Below are positions 50,854 to 60,977 of a DNA stretch of 64,000 nt, piece after piece. A model generated the notes under the pieces. That model did no database searches. It had not been told where the DNA came from and saw nothing but the letters and a program-made list of their open reading frames with translations. The stretch comes from Aminobacter sp. J41 (GTDB lineage Bacteria; Pseudomonadota; Alphaproteobacteria; Rhizobiales; Rhizobiaceae), in the NCBI RefSeq assembly GCF_000526635.1, contig NZ_JAGL01000002.1, positions 62,001-126,000 of the forward strand, written 5' to 3'. The first letter of the stretch is position 1, and every line of letters begins with the position of its first letter. The translations under genes were made by a program, and so were the position numbers.

Positions 50854-51888
50854 TTACTTGAACCGGCGCTCTTCGACCGGCGGCAGGTACTGCAGGTCGA
50901 CGACATCCTCCGGCTTGACGTTTCCGGTCAGCCCCATCGACAGGGTCAGCTGCTCGAACGAGCGAGCCAGGCGTTCCATGTCGATGCCGCCGAAACCGTT
51001 TTCCTTCACGTAGGCGGTGTTGATGTTCATGTCGTTGGCCATCTGCAGGCGCTCGATCTCGACGTCCAGGTCGAGAATGTCGTTGCGCTTGAGGACGGCC
51101 TTGGCACCAGCCTCCGGATCGGCGACGGCATCAGCAAAGCCCTTGGCGACAGCGCGCAGGAAGCCCTTCACCACTTCCGGATTGGCTTCGGCAAAGTCGG
51201 TGTTGACCATGATCGCGTTACCGTAGAGGTCGAGACCATTCTCGGCCATCAGGATCGGCACGATGTCGTCATCGGCAACACCCTGCTGCTTCAGGTTCAG
51301 GATCACCGAGAAGGCGAAGCCGAACACGGCGTCAACCTCACCCTGAGCCAGCATGGGCTCACGCACCGGGAAGCCGATGCTTTCGATCTTGATGTTCGAC
51401 GTGTCGATCTTGGCGACGTCAACGAATGCCGGCCACTGCGCGAAGGCGCCATCCGGCGGCGGAGCACCCAGCTTCTTGCCCTCGAGCGACTTCGGATCTT
51501 CCGTCACGCCGAGCGACTTGCGACCGACGACCGAGAATGTCGGCACGTCGTAGATCATCATCGCGGCCTTGACCTTCTGGGTCGGGTCCTGGTCGAGGAA
51601 CTTGATCAGAGAGTTGATGTCGCCGAAACCGATCTGGTAGGTGCCGGTCGCAACGCGCGGAATTGCTTCGACCGAACCGGCGCCGGTATCGATCTTGACG
51701 TTAAGACCTTCAGCCTCGAAGTATCCATTGTCCTGCGCCAAGAAAAACCCGGCCGCAGGCCCCTCAAAACGCCAGTCGAGCGTGAATGCGACGTCAGTCT
51801 GCGCGCTGGCCGGAAGCGAAAAACCGCCCAGCATTGACCCGGCCATAAGACCGGCGGCTGCCATTGAGAACAACCTGCGTGAAATCAT
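50854..51888 (-). CDS. ABC transporter substrate-binding protein (NMT1/SsuA-like)
   Basis: A 344-residue periplasmic binding protein. Signal peptide about residues 1-29 (LPASAQ), then an NMT1/THI5-like two-lobe domain: FTLDWRFEGPAAGFFLAQD, YFEAEGLNVKI, ATGTYQIGFGDINSLIKF and a FPVREPMLAQGEVDAVFGF region. This group binds sulfonates, aromatic or pyrimidine-like ligands; the ligand is unknown. I start at ATG 51888; an upstream start at 51912 adds eight residues. First gene of the operon. Confidence 0.92.
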   Translation of the reverse strand: MISRRLFSMAAAGLMAGSMLGGFSLPASAQTDVAFTLDWRFEGPAAGFFLAQDNGYFEAEGLNVKIDTGAGSVEAIPRVATGTYQIGFGDINSLIKFLDQDPTQKVKAAMMIYDVPTFSVVGRKSLGVTEDPKSLEGKKLGAPPPDGAFAQWPAFVDVAKIDTSNIKIESIGFPVREPMLAQGEVDAVFGFAFSVILNLKQQGVADDDIVPILMAENGLDLYGNAIMVNTDFAEANPEVVKGFLRAVAKGFADAVADPEAGAKAVLKRNDILDLDVEIERLQMANDMNINTAYVKENGFGGIDMERLARSFEQLTLSMGLTGNVKPEDVVDLQYLPPVEERRFK

Positions 51889-51943
51889 GTAGAACACCCC
51901 GGATATGAACAACGAAGGGCATCAAATCCGGTCAGAAAAAACA

Positions 51944-51975
51944 TTGCAAGTCCTATTTGCATAGGAAATTTGCAA
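51944..51975. promoter_or_regulatory. dyad operator candidate in divergent promoter
   Basis: TTGCAA-G-TCCTAT-TTGC-ATAGGA-AAT-TTGCAA: a perfect 6-bp inverted repeat around TTGC flanked on both sides by TTGCAA. It lies in the AT-rich 185-base region between the ABC operon and the divergent hydrolase gene. The regulator is not encoded nearby. Confidence 0.5.
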
Positions 51976-52073
51976 ACGCATAAATTGCTTAAATTTTCGG
52001 CGCAATGCCTTTGCCGTGACCACTGCCAGTCTGTAGAAGAAGCAGTGCGAGCCGCGCAGGCGGGGAAAATCGA

Positions 52074-53024
52074 ATGGCTTTTGACACTCCCGAGACCATC
52101 TTGTCGCCAACAGGTGCGAAGGTCAATCTTCGCTCGGTTGCACCTGAAGAATCGCCTGTCGCGGCGGTACAAATCAATCATGGTCTCGCAGAACATTCGG
52201 CGCGTTACAGCCGGTTCGCAAAGTATCTTGCCGAACGCGGCTTCGCGGTAGTTGCACACGATCATCGCGGCCATGGTTACACGAGTGCCCCCGGCGCGCC
52301 GCGGGGATCGTTCGGCCCCGGAGGTGTAGATACCGTGCTCGACGACGTACTTGCCGTCCACGAGCACATTGCGCAGGCATATCCTGGACTGCCGGTCATC
52401 GTCTTCGGCCATTCGATGGGCGCTCTGATCGCGCTCAACTTCGTCAGCCGCCATCCGCGCCGCATTTCCGGAGCAGCGATTTGGAACGGCAATTTCACCG
52501 GCGGTGTCCTCGGCCTCGCCGCTAAGGTCGTGCTTGCCTGGGAAAAGTTCAGGCTCGGTTCCGACGTTCCCTCGCGCATTCTCCCGCGTCTTACCTTCCG
52601 CGACTGGGCCCGAAAAGTGTCAGATGGTCGGACCGAGTTCGACTGGCTGTCGCACGACCATAACGAGGTCGATCGCTATGTCGCCGATCCGCTTTGCGGC
52701 TGGGCACCATCAATTGGCATGTGGAACGCGGTCTTCGACATGATGATCGCCGGCTCGGACGATCGCAACCTCGCCCGCATCCCGCGTGACCTGCCCATCA
52801 ATCTCGTCGGCGGCGACGAAGACCCGGCCACCGACTTCGGCAAGGCGGTCACCAGGCTCGAGGACCGCATGCGGCGGATGGGCTTTTTGAATCTTACTTC
52901 AACGATCTACGAGAAGACACGACACGAATCTCTCAACGAGTTGAATCAGAACATCATCATGAAGAAGTTCGCCGACTGGGCGGAAATGGTCGCCACAAAC
53001 ACTGGCACAACCCCTTCGGCGTGA
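52074..53024 (+). CDS. alpha/beta hydrolase (lysophospholipase / monoacylglycerol lipase type)
   Basis: A 316-residue serine hydrolase. HGLAEHSARY (oxyanion region), the nucleophile elbow FGHSMGALIALNF (Ser about 112), Asp in GGDEDPATD and His in EKTRHESLNE complete the triad. Family is Hydrolase_4, like PldB. No signal peptide, so cytosolic. Divergent from the ABC operon; next is a CoA-transferase gene after 56 bases. Substrate unknown; it is not PcaD-like. Confidence 0.87.
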   Translation: MAFDTPETILSPTGAKVNLRSVAPEESPVAAVQINHGLAEHSARYSRFAKYLAERGFAVVAHDHRGHGYTSAPGAPRGSFGPGGVDTVLDDVLAVHEHIAQAYPGLPVIVFGHSMGALIALNFVSRHPRRISGAAIWNGNFTGGVLGLAAKVVLAWEKFRLGSDVPSRILPRLTFRDWARKVSDGRTEFDWLSHDHNEVDRYVADPLCGWAPSIGMWNAVFDMMIAGSDDRNLARIPRDLPINLVGGDEDPATDFGKAVTRLEDRMRRMGFLNLTSTIYEKTRHESLNELNQNIIMKKFADWAEMVATNTGTTPSA

Positions 53025-53080
53025 CATTTCGAGCGGTCGTCTGGTAGTGCTCGGGTCGACTAGATTTGGAGCGAATATTC

Positions 53081-54256
53081 ATGGCTCAACCGCCTCTATC
53101 GGGCGTGCGCGTAATCGAACTTGCGCGCATCCTCGCCGGTCCCTGGGCTGGCCAGCTGCTGGCCGACCTCGGCGCCGACGTCATCAAGGTCGAGAATCCG
53201 GACGGCGGCGATGACACCCGCAAATGGGGCCCGCCCTTCGTCACTGGAGCCGACGGCGAAAACCTTTCCGCCGCCTACTATCACGCCGCCAATCGGGGCA
53301 AGCGCTCGATCGCGATCGACTTCTCGACGCCCGAAGGTGCAGAAACCGTCCGCAAGCTGGTCGCGACCGCCGACGTTCTCATCGAGAACTTCAAGCTCGG
53401 CGGGCTCAAGAAGTACGGCCTGGACTACGAGAGCCTGAAGAAGATCAACCCGAAGCTCGTGTACTGCTCCATTACCGGCTTCGGCCAGGACGGTCCCTAT
53501 GCGCCGCGCGCAGGCTACGACTTCATCATCCAGGGCATGACCGGCCTGATGTCGATCACCGGCGAGCCCGGTCGCGAGCCGCAGAAGGTTGGCGTTGCCG
53601 TCACCGACATTTTCACCGGCCTCTATTCGGTCATCGCCATCCAGGCTGCGCTTCGCCACGCGGAGAGGACCGGCGAGGGCCAGCACATCGACATGGCGCT
53701 GTTCGACACGCAGATCTCGGTGCTGGCGAACCAGAACCTCAACTATCTCGTTTCGGGCGTCGCGCCGCGCCAGATGGGCAACGCCCATATGAACATTGCC
53801 CCGTACGAGGTGGTGCCGGTGGCCGACGGCCACATCATCCTCGCGGTCGGCAATGACGGCCAGTTCCAGCGCTTCTGCAAGGTGACCGGTCTCGACGACC
53901 TCGCCACCAACCCGGATTTTGCCACCAACCCGGCGCGCGTCACCAACCGTGTCGTGCTGCGCGAACGTGTGGTTGCTGCGACGCAGACCTGGAAGCGTGA
54001 CGAACTCCTGGCCGAACTCGAGAAGGTCGCGGTGCCGGCCGCGCCGATCAACACGATCGCGGACGCCTTCGCCGATCCGCAGACGATCGCGCGCGGCATG
54101 CGGCTCGACCTCGACGACGGCTTCGGCACCAAGCTCCCCTCGGTACGGGCGCCGATGGTGATGAGCGAAACGCCTTTGGTCTACGACCGCCCCTCGCCGC
54201 GGCTGGGGCAGCACACCGACGAAATCCTTGCAGAACTTGAACGGAGCGGAAAATGA
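53081..54256 (+). CDS. CaiB/BaiF family CoA transferase
   Basis: A 391-residue class III CoA transferase that moves CoA between carboxylic acids. N-terminal GVRVIELARILAGPWAGQLLADLG, GADVIKVE, NRGKRSI motif, the catalytic Asp in VAVTDIFTGLYS (about residue 166), and the C-terminal VPAAPINTIADAFADPQ. Start at 53081 has GGAGCG upstream. The 3' end overlaps the ThDP enzyme gene by ATGA, so both act together, presumably on a CoA ester. Confidence 0.92.
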   Translation: MAQPPLSGVRVIELARILAGPWAGQLLADLGADVIKVENPDGGDDTRKWGPPFVTGADGENLSAAYYHAANRGKRSIAIDFSTPEGAETVRKLVATADVLIENFKLGGLKKYGLDYESLKKINPKLVYCSITGFGQDGPYAPRAGYDFIIQGMTGLMSITGEPGREPQKVGVAVTDIFTGLYSVIAIQAALRHAERTGEGQHIDMALFDTQISVLANQNLNYLVSGVAPRQMGNAHMNIAPYEVVPVADGHIILAVGNDGQFQRFCKVTGLDDLATNPDFATNPARVTNRVVLRERVVAATQTWKRDELLAELEKVAVPAAPINTIADAFADPQTIARGMRLDLDDGFGTKLPSVRAPMVMSETPLVYDRPSPRLGQHTDEILAELERSGK

Positions 54257-55902
54257 GAACTGGCGGCCAACTCATTGTCGACACGCTTGAAGTGAACGGT
54301 GTCGACCGGCTGTTCTGCGTTCCGGGAGAAAGCTACCTCGCGGTTCTCGACGCCCTGCACGACTCGAAGATCGAGACCGTTGTCTGCCGCCAGGAAGGCG
54401 GCGCGGCAATGATGGCCGACTGCTACGGCCGCCTCACCGGCAAGCCAGGCATCTGTTTCGTCACCCGCGGCCCCGGCGCCACCAACGCGTCGGCCGGCGT
54501 CCACATCGCAGCGCAGGACTCGATCCCGATGATCCTGTTCATCGGTCAGGTCGCACGCGATATGATGGAGCGCGAAGCCTTCCAGGAGGTGGACTACAAG
54601 GCGTTCTACGGCTCGATTGCAAAGTGGGTCGTCGAGATCAACGACGCCCGCCGCATTCCCGAGCTCGTCACCCGCGCCTTCGCGGTCGCCACGTCCGGCC
54701 GCCCCGGCCCGGTCGTGATCGCATTGCCCGAGGACATGCTGATTGAAGAGGTCGAGACCGTTGTACCGGTGGCGTATACCCCGGTCGAGACGCGCCCCGG
54801 CGACGCCGAGATTTCCGCCATGGTCGAGCTGCTGGAGAAGGCCGAGCGTCCGTTCGTCGTCCTCGGCGGCACCCGCTGGACCGAGGAAGCGGTGGAGAAG
54901 ATGTGCGCGGCGCTGGAGCGCTGGTCGCTGCCGGTGGGCTGCTCCTTCCGCCGCCAGGCACTGTGCGACCAGTTGCACCCGAACTACACCGGCGACATCG
55001 GCATCGGCATTAACCCGAAGCTCGCCAGCTACATCAAGGACGCCGACCTCATCCTGCTCATCGGCTCGCGCTTCGGCGAGATGCCGTCGTCAAGCTACAC
55101 GCTGATGAAGAGCCCCTACCCCGACCAGAAGCTGGTCCATGTCTATCCGGACCCGGAGGAACTCGGCCGGGTCTACCGCCCGACCGTCGCGATCAACGCG
55201 ACGCCGTCGAGCTTTGCCGACGCCTTCGCTGAAACCGCGCCGTCACGCACGCCCGTTTGGGCGAACCGGACGGCGGAGCTTCACCAGAACTATCTCGAGT
55301 GGTCAACGCCGCCGGCGACCGGCCCCGGCAAGGTGCTGATGGGTCCGATCATGCAGCATCTCGAGCAGGTGCTGCCGGAAGACGCCATCATCTGCAACGG
55401 CGCCGGCAATTTTGCGACCTGGATGCACCGCTTCCACCGCTATCGCCGCTTCAACACGCAGGCCGCCCCTACTTCTGGGTCAATGGGTTACGGCCTGCCG
55501 GCGGGCGTTGCGGCAAAACACATCTTCCGCGATCGCGAGGTGATCGTCTGGGCCGGCGACGGCGACTTCATGATGCACGGCCAGGAATTCGCGACCGCGA
55601 TCCAGTACGACCTGCCCATCATCGTCGTGATCCTCAACAACGGCATCTACGGGACGATCCGCATGCACCAGGAGCGTGAGTATCCCGGCCGCGTGTCAGG
55701 CACAATGCTGACGAACCCCGATTTCGCGGCACTGGCCCGCGCTTATGGCGGCCATGGCGAGACTGTGGAGGAAACCTCGCAGTTCGCCGAGGCATTCGCC
55801 CGCGCGCGCCAGAGCGCCAAACCGGCGATCATCGAGGTCAAGCTGGACCCCGAGGCCATTACCCCGGCCAAAACGCTCAGCGACATCCGCGCCGGCAAAT
55901 AG
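54253..55902 (+). CDS. thiamine diphosphate-dependent enzyme, acetolactate synthase-like
   Basis: A 549-residue three-domain ThDP enzyme. The N-terminal Pyr domain holds the catalytic Glu in CRQEGGAAMMAD (about residue 51); the PP domain has the ThDP motif GDGDFMMHGQEFATAI ending in NNGIYG (about 435-465). Includes REAFQEVDY as in acetohydroxyacid synthases. Oxalyl-CoA decarboxylase is argued against by the missing YE-type motif. Coupled by ATGA to the CoA transferase. Probable decarboxylase or carboligase; substrate unknown. Confidence 0.88.
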   Translation: MRTGGQLIVDTLEVNGVDRLFCVPGESYLAVLDALHDSKIETVVCRQEGGAAMMADCYGRLTGKPGICFVTRGPGATNASAGVHIAAQDSIPMILFIGQVARDMMEREAFQEVDYKAFYGSIAKWVVEINDARRIPELVTRAFAVATSGRPGPVVIALPEDMLIEEVETVVPVAYTPVETRPGDAEISAMVELLEKAERPFVVLGGTRWTEEAVEKMCAALERWSLPVGCSFRRQALCDQLHPNYTGDIGIGINPKLASYIKDADLILLIGSRFGEMPSSSYTLMKSPYPDQKLVHVYPDPEELGRVYRPTVAINATPSSFADAFAETAPSRTPVWANRTAELHQNYLEWSTPPATGPGKVLMGPIMQHLEQVLPEDAIICNGAGNFATWMHRFHRYRRFNTQAAPTSGSMGYGLPAGVAAKHIFRDREVIVWAGDGDFMMHGQEFATAIQYDLPIIVVILNNGIYGTIRMHQEREYPGRVSGTMLTNPDFAALARAYGGHGETVEETSQFAEAFARARQSAKPAIIEVKLDPEAITPAKTLSDIRAGK

Positions 55903-56073
55903 CCGGCGCACGCCTTCCCTCGGGGACGCAAATTGCGGCGAAAAAACAGCGCACCCCGCTTGAACTGCACACGTTAAGTGCCCATTTACAAGCGCCCGCC
56001 GGTTCCACCCCGTGTCGGGTCCTGGGCGCTTGCGCCGAATAAATTTTGAGACCCGGACTAACGGAGAGGGATA
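55903..56073 (+). promoter_or_regulatory. structured leader upstream of terC-family gene
   Basis: The 171-base gap contains a 9-bp perfect stem CAAGCGCCC (55989-55997) / GGGCGCTTG (56024-56032) with an inner ACCC..GGGT pair, ending 40 bases before the start. TerC-family genes are often preceded by manganese-sensing yybP-ykoY riboswitches, but I cannot confirm that core here. A structured 5' leader is supported; its nature is inference. Confidence 0.35.
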
Positions 56074-56727
56074 GTGGCGGAACTTCTAACTGCGGAGGGC
56101 TGGATCGTCCTCCTACAGGTCATGGCTATTGACCTGGTTCTGGCGGGTGACAATGCGGTTGTCATCGGCCTTGCAGCGGCAGGTCTTCCGGCCGACCAGC
56201 GCCGCAAGGCAATTCTGATCGGCATCATTGCGGCAACCGTGATGCGCATCTGCTTTGCGGCCGTGACCGCGGAATTGCTGCAGCTTGGGCCTATGCTTCT
56301 CCTCGCTGGCGGCCTCCTGCTCCTCTGGGTCTGCTGGAAGATGTGGCGCGAGCTCCGCGCGCCGGAGCACGAACATGAGGCACACGAAGCGCTGCACGGC
56401 GAGGACCTCGACAAGGACGGGGCGGTTGCCGGAAAGGCGCCGCGCAAGACGCTGAAGCAGGCGGTCTGGCAGATCGTTGCAGCCGACGTCTCGATGTCGC
56501 TCGACAACGTTCTCGCAGTCGCCGGTGCTGCCCGCGAGCATCCGACCGTGATGATCATCGGCCTGGCGATGTCGATCGCCCTGATGGGTCTGGCAGCGTC
56601 CTTCATTGCGCGCCTGCTCGAGCGCTACCGCTGGATCGCCTATATCGGTCTTGCGATCATTTTCTACGTCGCCTGCGACCTCATCTACCGCGGCGCTACG
56701 GAGTCCTTCCCGGGACTCTTTGGCTGA
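56074..56727 (+). CDS. TerC family integral membrane protein (YjbE-type)
   Basis: A 217-residue protein with about seven helices. The two halves carry the family acidic motifs DLVLAGDNAVVIGLAAAG (about residues 20-37) and DVSMSLDNVLAVAGAA (about 138-153), thought to bind metal; several TerC proteins export manganese. An acidic/His-rich cytosolic loop (HEHEAHEALHGEDLDKDG) joins the halves. GTG start at 56074 has GGAGAGGG. Terminator follows. Confidence 0.88.
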   Translation: MAELLTAEGWIVLLQVMAIDLVLAGDNAVVIGLAAAGLPADQRRKAILIGIIAATVMRICFAAVTAELLQLGPMLLLAGGLLLLWVCWKMWRELRAPEHEHEAHEALHGEDLDKDGAVAGKAPRKTLKQAVWQIVAADVSMSLDNVLAVAGAAREHPTVMIIGLAMSIALMGLAASFIARLLERYRWIAYIGLAIIFYVACDLIYRGATESFPGLFG

Positions 56728-56749
56728 CAGCCTACGACGAACTGATCAG

Positions 56750-56779
56750 AAAGCCGGCCTTCGAGCCGGCTTTTTTTTT
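56750..56779 (+). terminator. terminator after terC-family gene
   Basis: Stem AAAGCCGGC / GCCGGCTTT with a 6-base loop and nine T residues. Confidence 0.92.
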
Positions 56780-56801
56780 CGCTTCCCCTAGCCGCGCAAA
56801 C

Positions 56802-56826
56802 AAAAAGGCCGCGCAATGCGCGGCCT
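56802..56826 (-). terminator. terminator of the pob-pca operon
   Basis: Stem AGGCCGCGC / GCGCGGCCT with a 3-base loop; on the minus strand it is followed by TTTTTG, 22 bases after the pcaB stop. Confidence 0.9.
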
Positions 56827-56848
56827 GCCAGAAGCTGGGTAGACGCCC

Positions 56849-57907
56849 TTACTTGCGGTTGAACGAAACCGCCGGGAGAAGCGTCGCGGCTGTGCGGAGC
56901 GAAGCGGCAGTCCCCACCGCCATTTGCGGCAGGAGCATCCATTCGAGCGTCCAGGCAGCGCCCGAGCGTTCGTTTTCGTGCACCAGCGATTGGTGCATGC
57001 CGGCAACCAGTGTCGCGTTGAAACGCGCAAGCGCGACGAGCGTCTCAGCCCCAACCGGATTGACCTTATGCGGCATGGCGGACGAGCCCCCACCCGCAGC
57101 GAGCTTGATCTCGGCGACCTCGTTCTGCGCAAGCAAAGCAATGTCCTGCCCCATCTTGCCGAGGCTGCCCGTCAGCAGCGACAGGTAAGATGCGAAGCCC
57201 GCGACGCCGTCACGTTCGCTGTGGCGTGCCCGCTCCGGAGCTTCGAGGCCGAGGCGCTGTGCCAGAAGTCGCGACACCTCGGCGCCCTCGTCGCCCAGCT
57301 TCTCCAGCGTGCCGGCAGCGCCGCCGAAGGAAAGAACAGCAACGCCCCGCGTCGCCTCGTCCAGCTTATCGCGAAGGCGGACCAGGGGGTCCTTCCAGCT
57401 CGCGATCTTGCGGGCGGCGGGCACGGGAATGGCGGCCTGCATGCGGGTGTGCCCCATCGTCTCGATGGAGCCGTCGCGCGCCTCGATCTCTTCGAGCAGC
57501 TTGATGACGGCATTGAGACGGGAAGAAAGAACCGATGAAAGCGCCTTCAGGCGCAGGGCAAGGCTGGTGTCGATGACGTCCTGGCTGGTCGCGCCGAAGT
57601 GAACCTTCGAGCCAAAGGTGTCACCGACCGCCTTGCGCATCATGGCAACCAGCGACGGGATCACCACCCCGTCGCGAGCCGTGCCGACGCGGAGAGCGTC
57701 CATGTCCGGCACGAATTGCGAAAGCGCATCCCCGATCGCATTCCCCGCTTCCGCCGGGATCACTCCTGCTTCAGCTTCCGCCGCAGCGAGCGCGACCTCG
57801 AACGAGATCATGGCCTGGACATCGGCCTGTGCGGAAAAGAGTGCCGAAACCTCCTCGTCACCGAGGAGGCCCGACAGGAACGGGTGGTCGAATGGGGCTG
57901 CGCTCAC
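56849..57907 (-). CDS. pcaB: 3-carboxy-cis,cis-muconate cycloisomerase
   Basis: A 352-residue fumarase/ASL superfamily enzyme that cyclises carboxymuconate to carboxymuconolactone in the protocatechuate branch of the beta-ketoadipate pathway. Signatures: VHFGATSQDVIDT, MGHTRMQAAIPV and the mobile loop GGGSSAMPHKVNPVGAE. Shorter than the 450-residue Pseudomonas form, as usual in rhizobia. Last gene of the operon. Confidence 0.94.
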   Translation of the reverse strand: MSAAPFDHPFLSGLLGDEEVSALFSAQADVQAMISFEVALAAAEAEAGVIPAEAGNAIGDALSQFVPDMDALRVGTARDGVVIPSLVAMMRKAVGDTFGSKVHFGATSQDVIDTSLALRLKALSSVLSSRLNAVIKLLEEIEARDGSIETMGHTRMQAAIPVPAARKIASWKDPLVRLRDKLDEATRGVAVLSFGGAAGTLEKLGDEGAEVSRLLAQRLGLEAPERARHSERDGVAGFASYLSLLTGSLGKMGQDIALLAQNEVAEIKLAAGGGSSAMPHKVNPVGAETLVALARFNATLVAGMHQSLVHENERSGAAWTLEWMLLPQMAVGTAASLRTAATLLPAVSFNRK

Positions 57908-57918
57908 GTTGTCCTGCG

Positions 57919-58533
57919 TCAGATATCGAAGAAGACGGTTTCCTTTTCACCCTGCAGGTGAATGTCGAACGTGTAGACATTCCCTTCACGCTGGGCAATC
58001 AGGGTCGGGACGCGGACGCGGTGCTCGATCCTGTTGAGGATCGGGTCTTCCGCATTCGCCGCTTCTTCGTCGCCGAAGTACATGCGGGTGTGCAGGCCGA
58101 GGTTGATGCCGCGCGCCACGATCCAGAACGTGATGTGCGGCGCCTGCATGCGGCCGTCGGAGAACGGAACGCGGCCCGGCTTGATCGTCTCGAACTTGAA
58201 GACGCCGTCATCCTGGCCGGCCGGGCAACGGCCCCAACCCGTGAAATTCGGGTCGGCAGAGCCACGCAGTTCCGCCGGCGAGTTGTAGAGACCATCGGCG
58301 TCTGCCTGCCAGATCTCGATCAGCGCGTCCTTGAGCGGCGTGCCGGTGCCGTCGATGACACGGCCGGTGACGATGATGCGCTCGCCCTTGGTCTTCTCGT
58401 TGACCATGCGGCCGCCGAGGTCTTCCGGATAGACGCCTTTGATGTCGCAGAAGTTCGGCGTCAGGCCAATGTGGACGTAAGGGCCCGCGGTCTGCGACGG
58501 GCTTTCCTTCAGACGGTTGAGGGACTGGACCAT
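57919..58533 (-). CDS. pcaG: protocatechuate 3,4-dioxygenase alpha subunit
   Basis: A 204-residue intradiol dioxygenase subunit that forms the active site with PcaH. QTAGPYVHIGL, the VIDGTGTPLKDALIEIWQAD core and PGRVPFSDGRMQAPHITFWI are present; the iron ligands are in the beta subunit. Starts 3 bases after pcaH. Confidence 0.95.
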   Translation of the reverse strand: MVQSLNRLKESPSQTAGPYVHIGLTPNFCDIKGVYPEDLGGRMVNEKTKGERIIVTGRVIDGTGTPLKDALIEIWQADADGLYNSPAELRGSADPNFTGWGRCPAGQDDGVFKFETIKPGRVPFSDGRMQAPHITFWIVARGINLGLHTRMYFGDEEAANAEDPILNRIEHRVRVPTLIAQREGNVYTFDIHLQGEKETVFFDI

Positions 58534-58536
58534 GTA

Positions 58537-59292
58537 TCAGTTTCCTTCGCGACGGTTCTCGAAGAAGGTGGAGCGGCGGCCGCGCAGCACAATGTCGAAC
58601 TTGTAGGCGCGGCTGTCCATCGGCGTGGTCGCCTGCATGTCGAGCCTCGCGGTCAGCATCTTCACGGCTTCCGGATCGTTCAGCGTGCGCGCGATCGGGC
58701 ACAGCGGGATCAGCGGATCGCCCTCGAAATACATCTGGGTGATCAGGCGCTGCGAGAAACCGCTGCCGAAGATCGAGAAGTGGATGTGCGCCGGACGCCA
58801 GTCGTTAGGACCATTCGGCCAAGGATACGGACCCGGCTGAATGGTGCGGAACCAGTAGCGGCCTTCCTCGTCGGTGATCGAACGGCCGCAGCCGCCAAAG
58901 TTCGGGTCGAGGGCAGCCTGGTAGCCTTCCTTCTTGTGGCGGTAGCGGCCACCGGCATTGGCCTGCCAGTACTCGACCAGTGCACCCGGGACCGGGCGAC
59001 CATTTTCGTCAAGGACACGGCCGTAGACGATGATGCGCGGACCGATCGCACTCTCGCCTGGGCGGGCGTAGTTGTGGATCAGGTCGTTGTCGAGCTCACC
59101 GATGATGTTGTGGCCGAAACGCGGACCGGTGTTCTCCGAAATCGTGCCCTCCAGCGACAGCAGGGCACGCTGCGGCGAGCGCACGATCGAGGTCTTGTAC
59201 CAAGGCGTGTATGCCTTGGGGTGCCAGTCGAGGTCGCGCTGGAAGAACGGACCTGTCTCCGGCAGCCGGTTGGAGCGTATGGGATCGCTCAT
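58537..59292 (-). CDS. pcaH: protocatechuate 3,4-dioxygenase beta subunit
   Basis: A 251-residue iron-binding subunit. [20 protein letters not shown], then the ligand region: Tyr in [11 protein letters not shown], Tyr in [12 protein letters not shown] and the HIH pair in [12 protein letters not shown] bind Fe(III). The complex opens protocatechuate between the hydroxyl groups. ATGA overlap with pcaC. Confidence 0.96.
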   Translation of the reverse strand: MSDPIRSNRLPETGPFFQRDLDWHPKAYTPWYKTSIVRSPQRALLSLEGTISENTGPRFGHNIIGELDNDLIHNYARPGESAIGPRIIVYGRVLDENGRPVPGALVEYWQANAGGRYRHKKEGYQAALDPNFGGCGRSITDEEGRYWFRTIQPGPYPWPNGPNDWRPAHIHFSIFGSGFSQRLITQMYFEGDPLIPLCPIARTLNDPEAVKMLTARLDMQATTPMDSRAYKFDIVLRGRRSTFFENRREGN

Positions 59293-59684
59293 TGCTCTCT
59301 CTCCTTGTCCATCTCGTCAAATGTCTGCTTGACGATCTTGATCGCGTGGTTGGCGCGCGGGACGCCCGCATAGATGGCGACGTGCAACAGTGCCTCCATG
59401 ATGTCGTCGCGGGATGCGCCGGTGTTGGCGGTGGCGCGCACATGCATCGCCACCTCCTCGTGATTTCCGAGGGCGGCCAGAAGCGCGATGGTGATTATCG
59501 AGCGTTCACGCTTGGTGATCGTGTCGCGCGACCAGACATGTCCCCATGCCGCCTCGGTAATCAGTTCCTGGAAAGGCGCATCGAACGGGGTCTTGTTCGC
59601 CTCGGCGCGGTCGACATGGGCATTGCCCAGGACGCTGCGCCGCGTCTTCATCCCCTGTTCGTAGCGCTTGGAAATCTCGCTCAT
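59289..59684 (-). CDS. pcaC: 4-carboxymuconolactone decarboxylase
   Basis: A 131-residue CMD-family protein with the CMD signature around [19 protein letters not shown] and the [15 protein letters not shown] region. It decarboxylates carboxymuconolactone to beta-ketoadipate enol-lactone. It is stand-alone, not fused to PcaD as in PcaL proteins. 12 bases after pobA. Confidence 0.94.
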   Translation of the reverse strand: MSEISKRYEQGMKTRRSVLGNAHVDRAEANKTPFDAPFQELITEAAWGHVWSRDTITKRERSIITIALLAALGNHEEVAMHVRATANTGASRDDIMEALLHVAIYAGVPRANHAIKIVKQTFDEMDKEREQ

Positions 59685-59696
59685 CTGCTTCTCCGC

Positions 59697-60920
<1,224 letters not shown>

Positions 60921-60977
60921 TTACCCTCTCAATGGACTTTCCGGGCAAACGATTGCACTATCGGAACACCTTGCAGG

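Noticed and set aside
52074-53024. Missing pcaD for the pca operon
   Set aside because: It resembles monoacylglycerol lipases, is 4 kb away and in a different unit, so I do not assign it to protocatechuate breakdown.
54253-55902. Oxalyl-CoA decarboxylase
   Set aside because: Paired with a CoA transferase, but it has the acetolactate-synthase-like REAFQEVDY segment and lacks the family's characteristic Tyr-Glu pair as far as I can see.
55903-56073. Firm yybP-ykoY riboswitch call
   Set aside because: Expected from the TerC family, but I cannot recognise the conserved core, so it stays a structured leader only.
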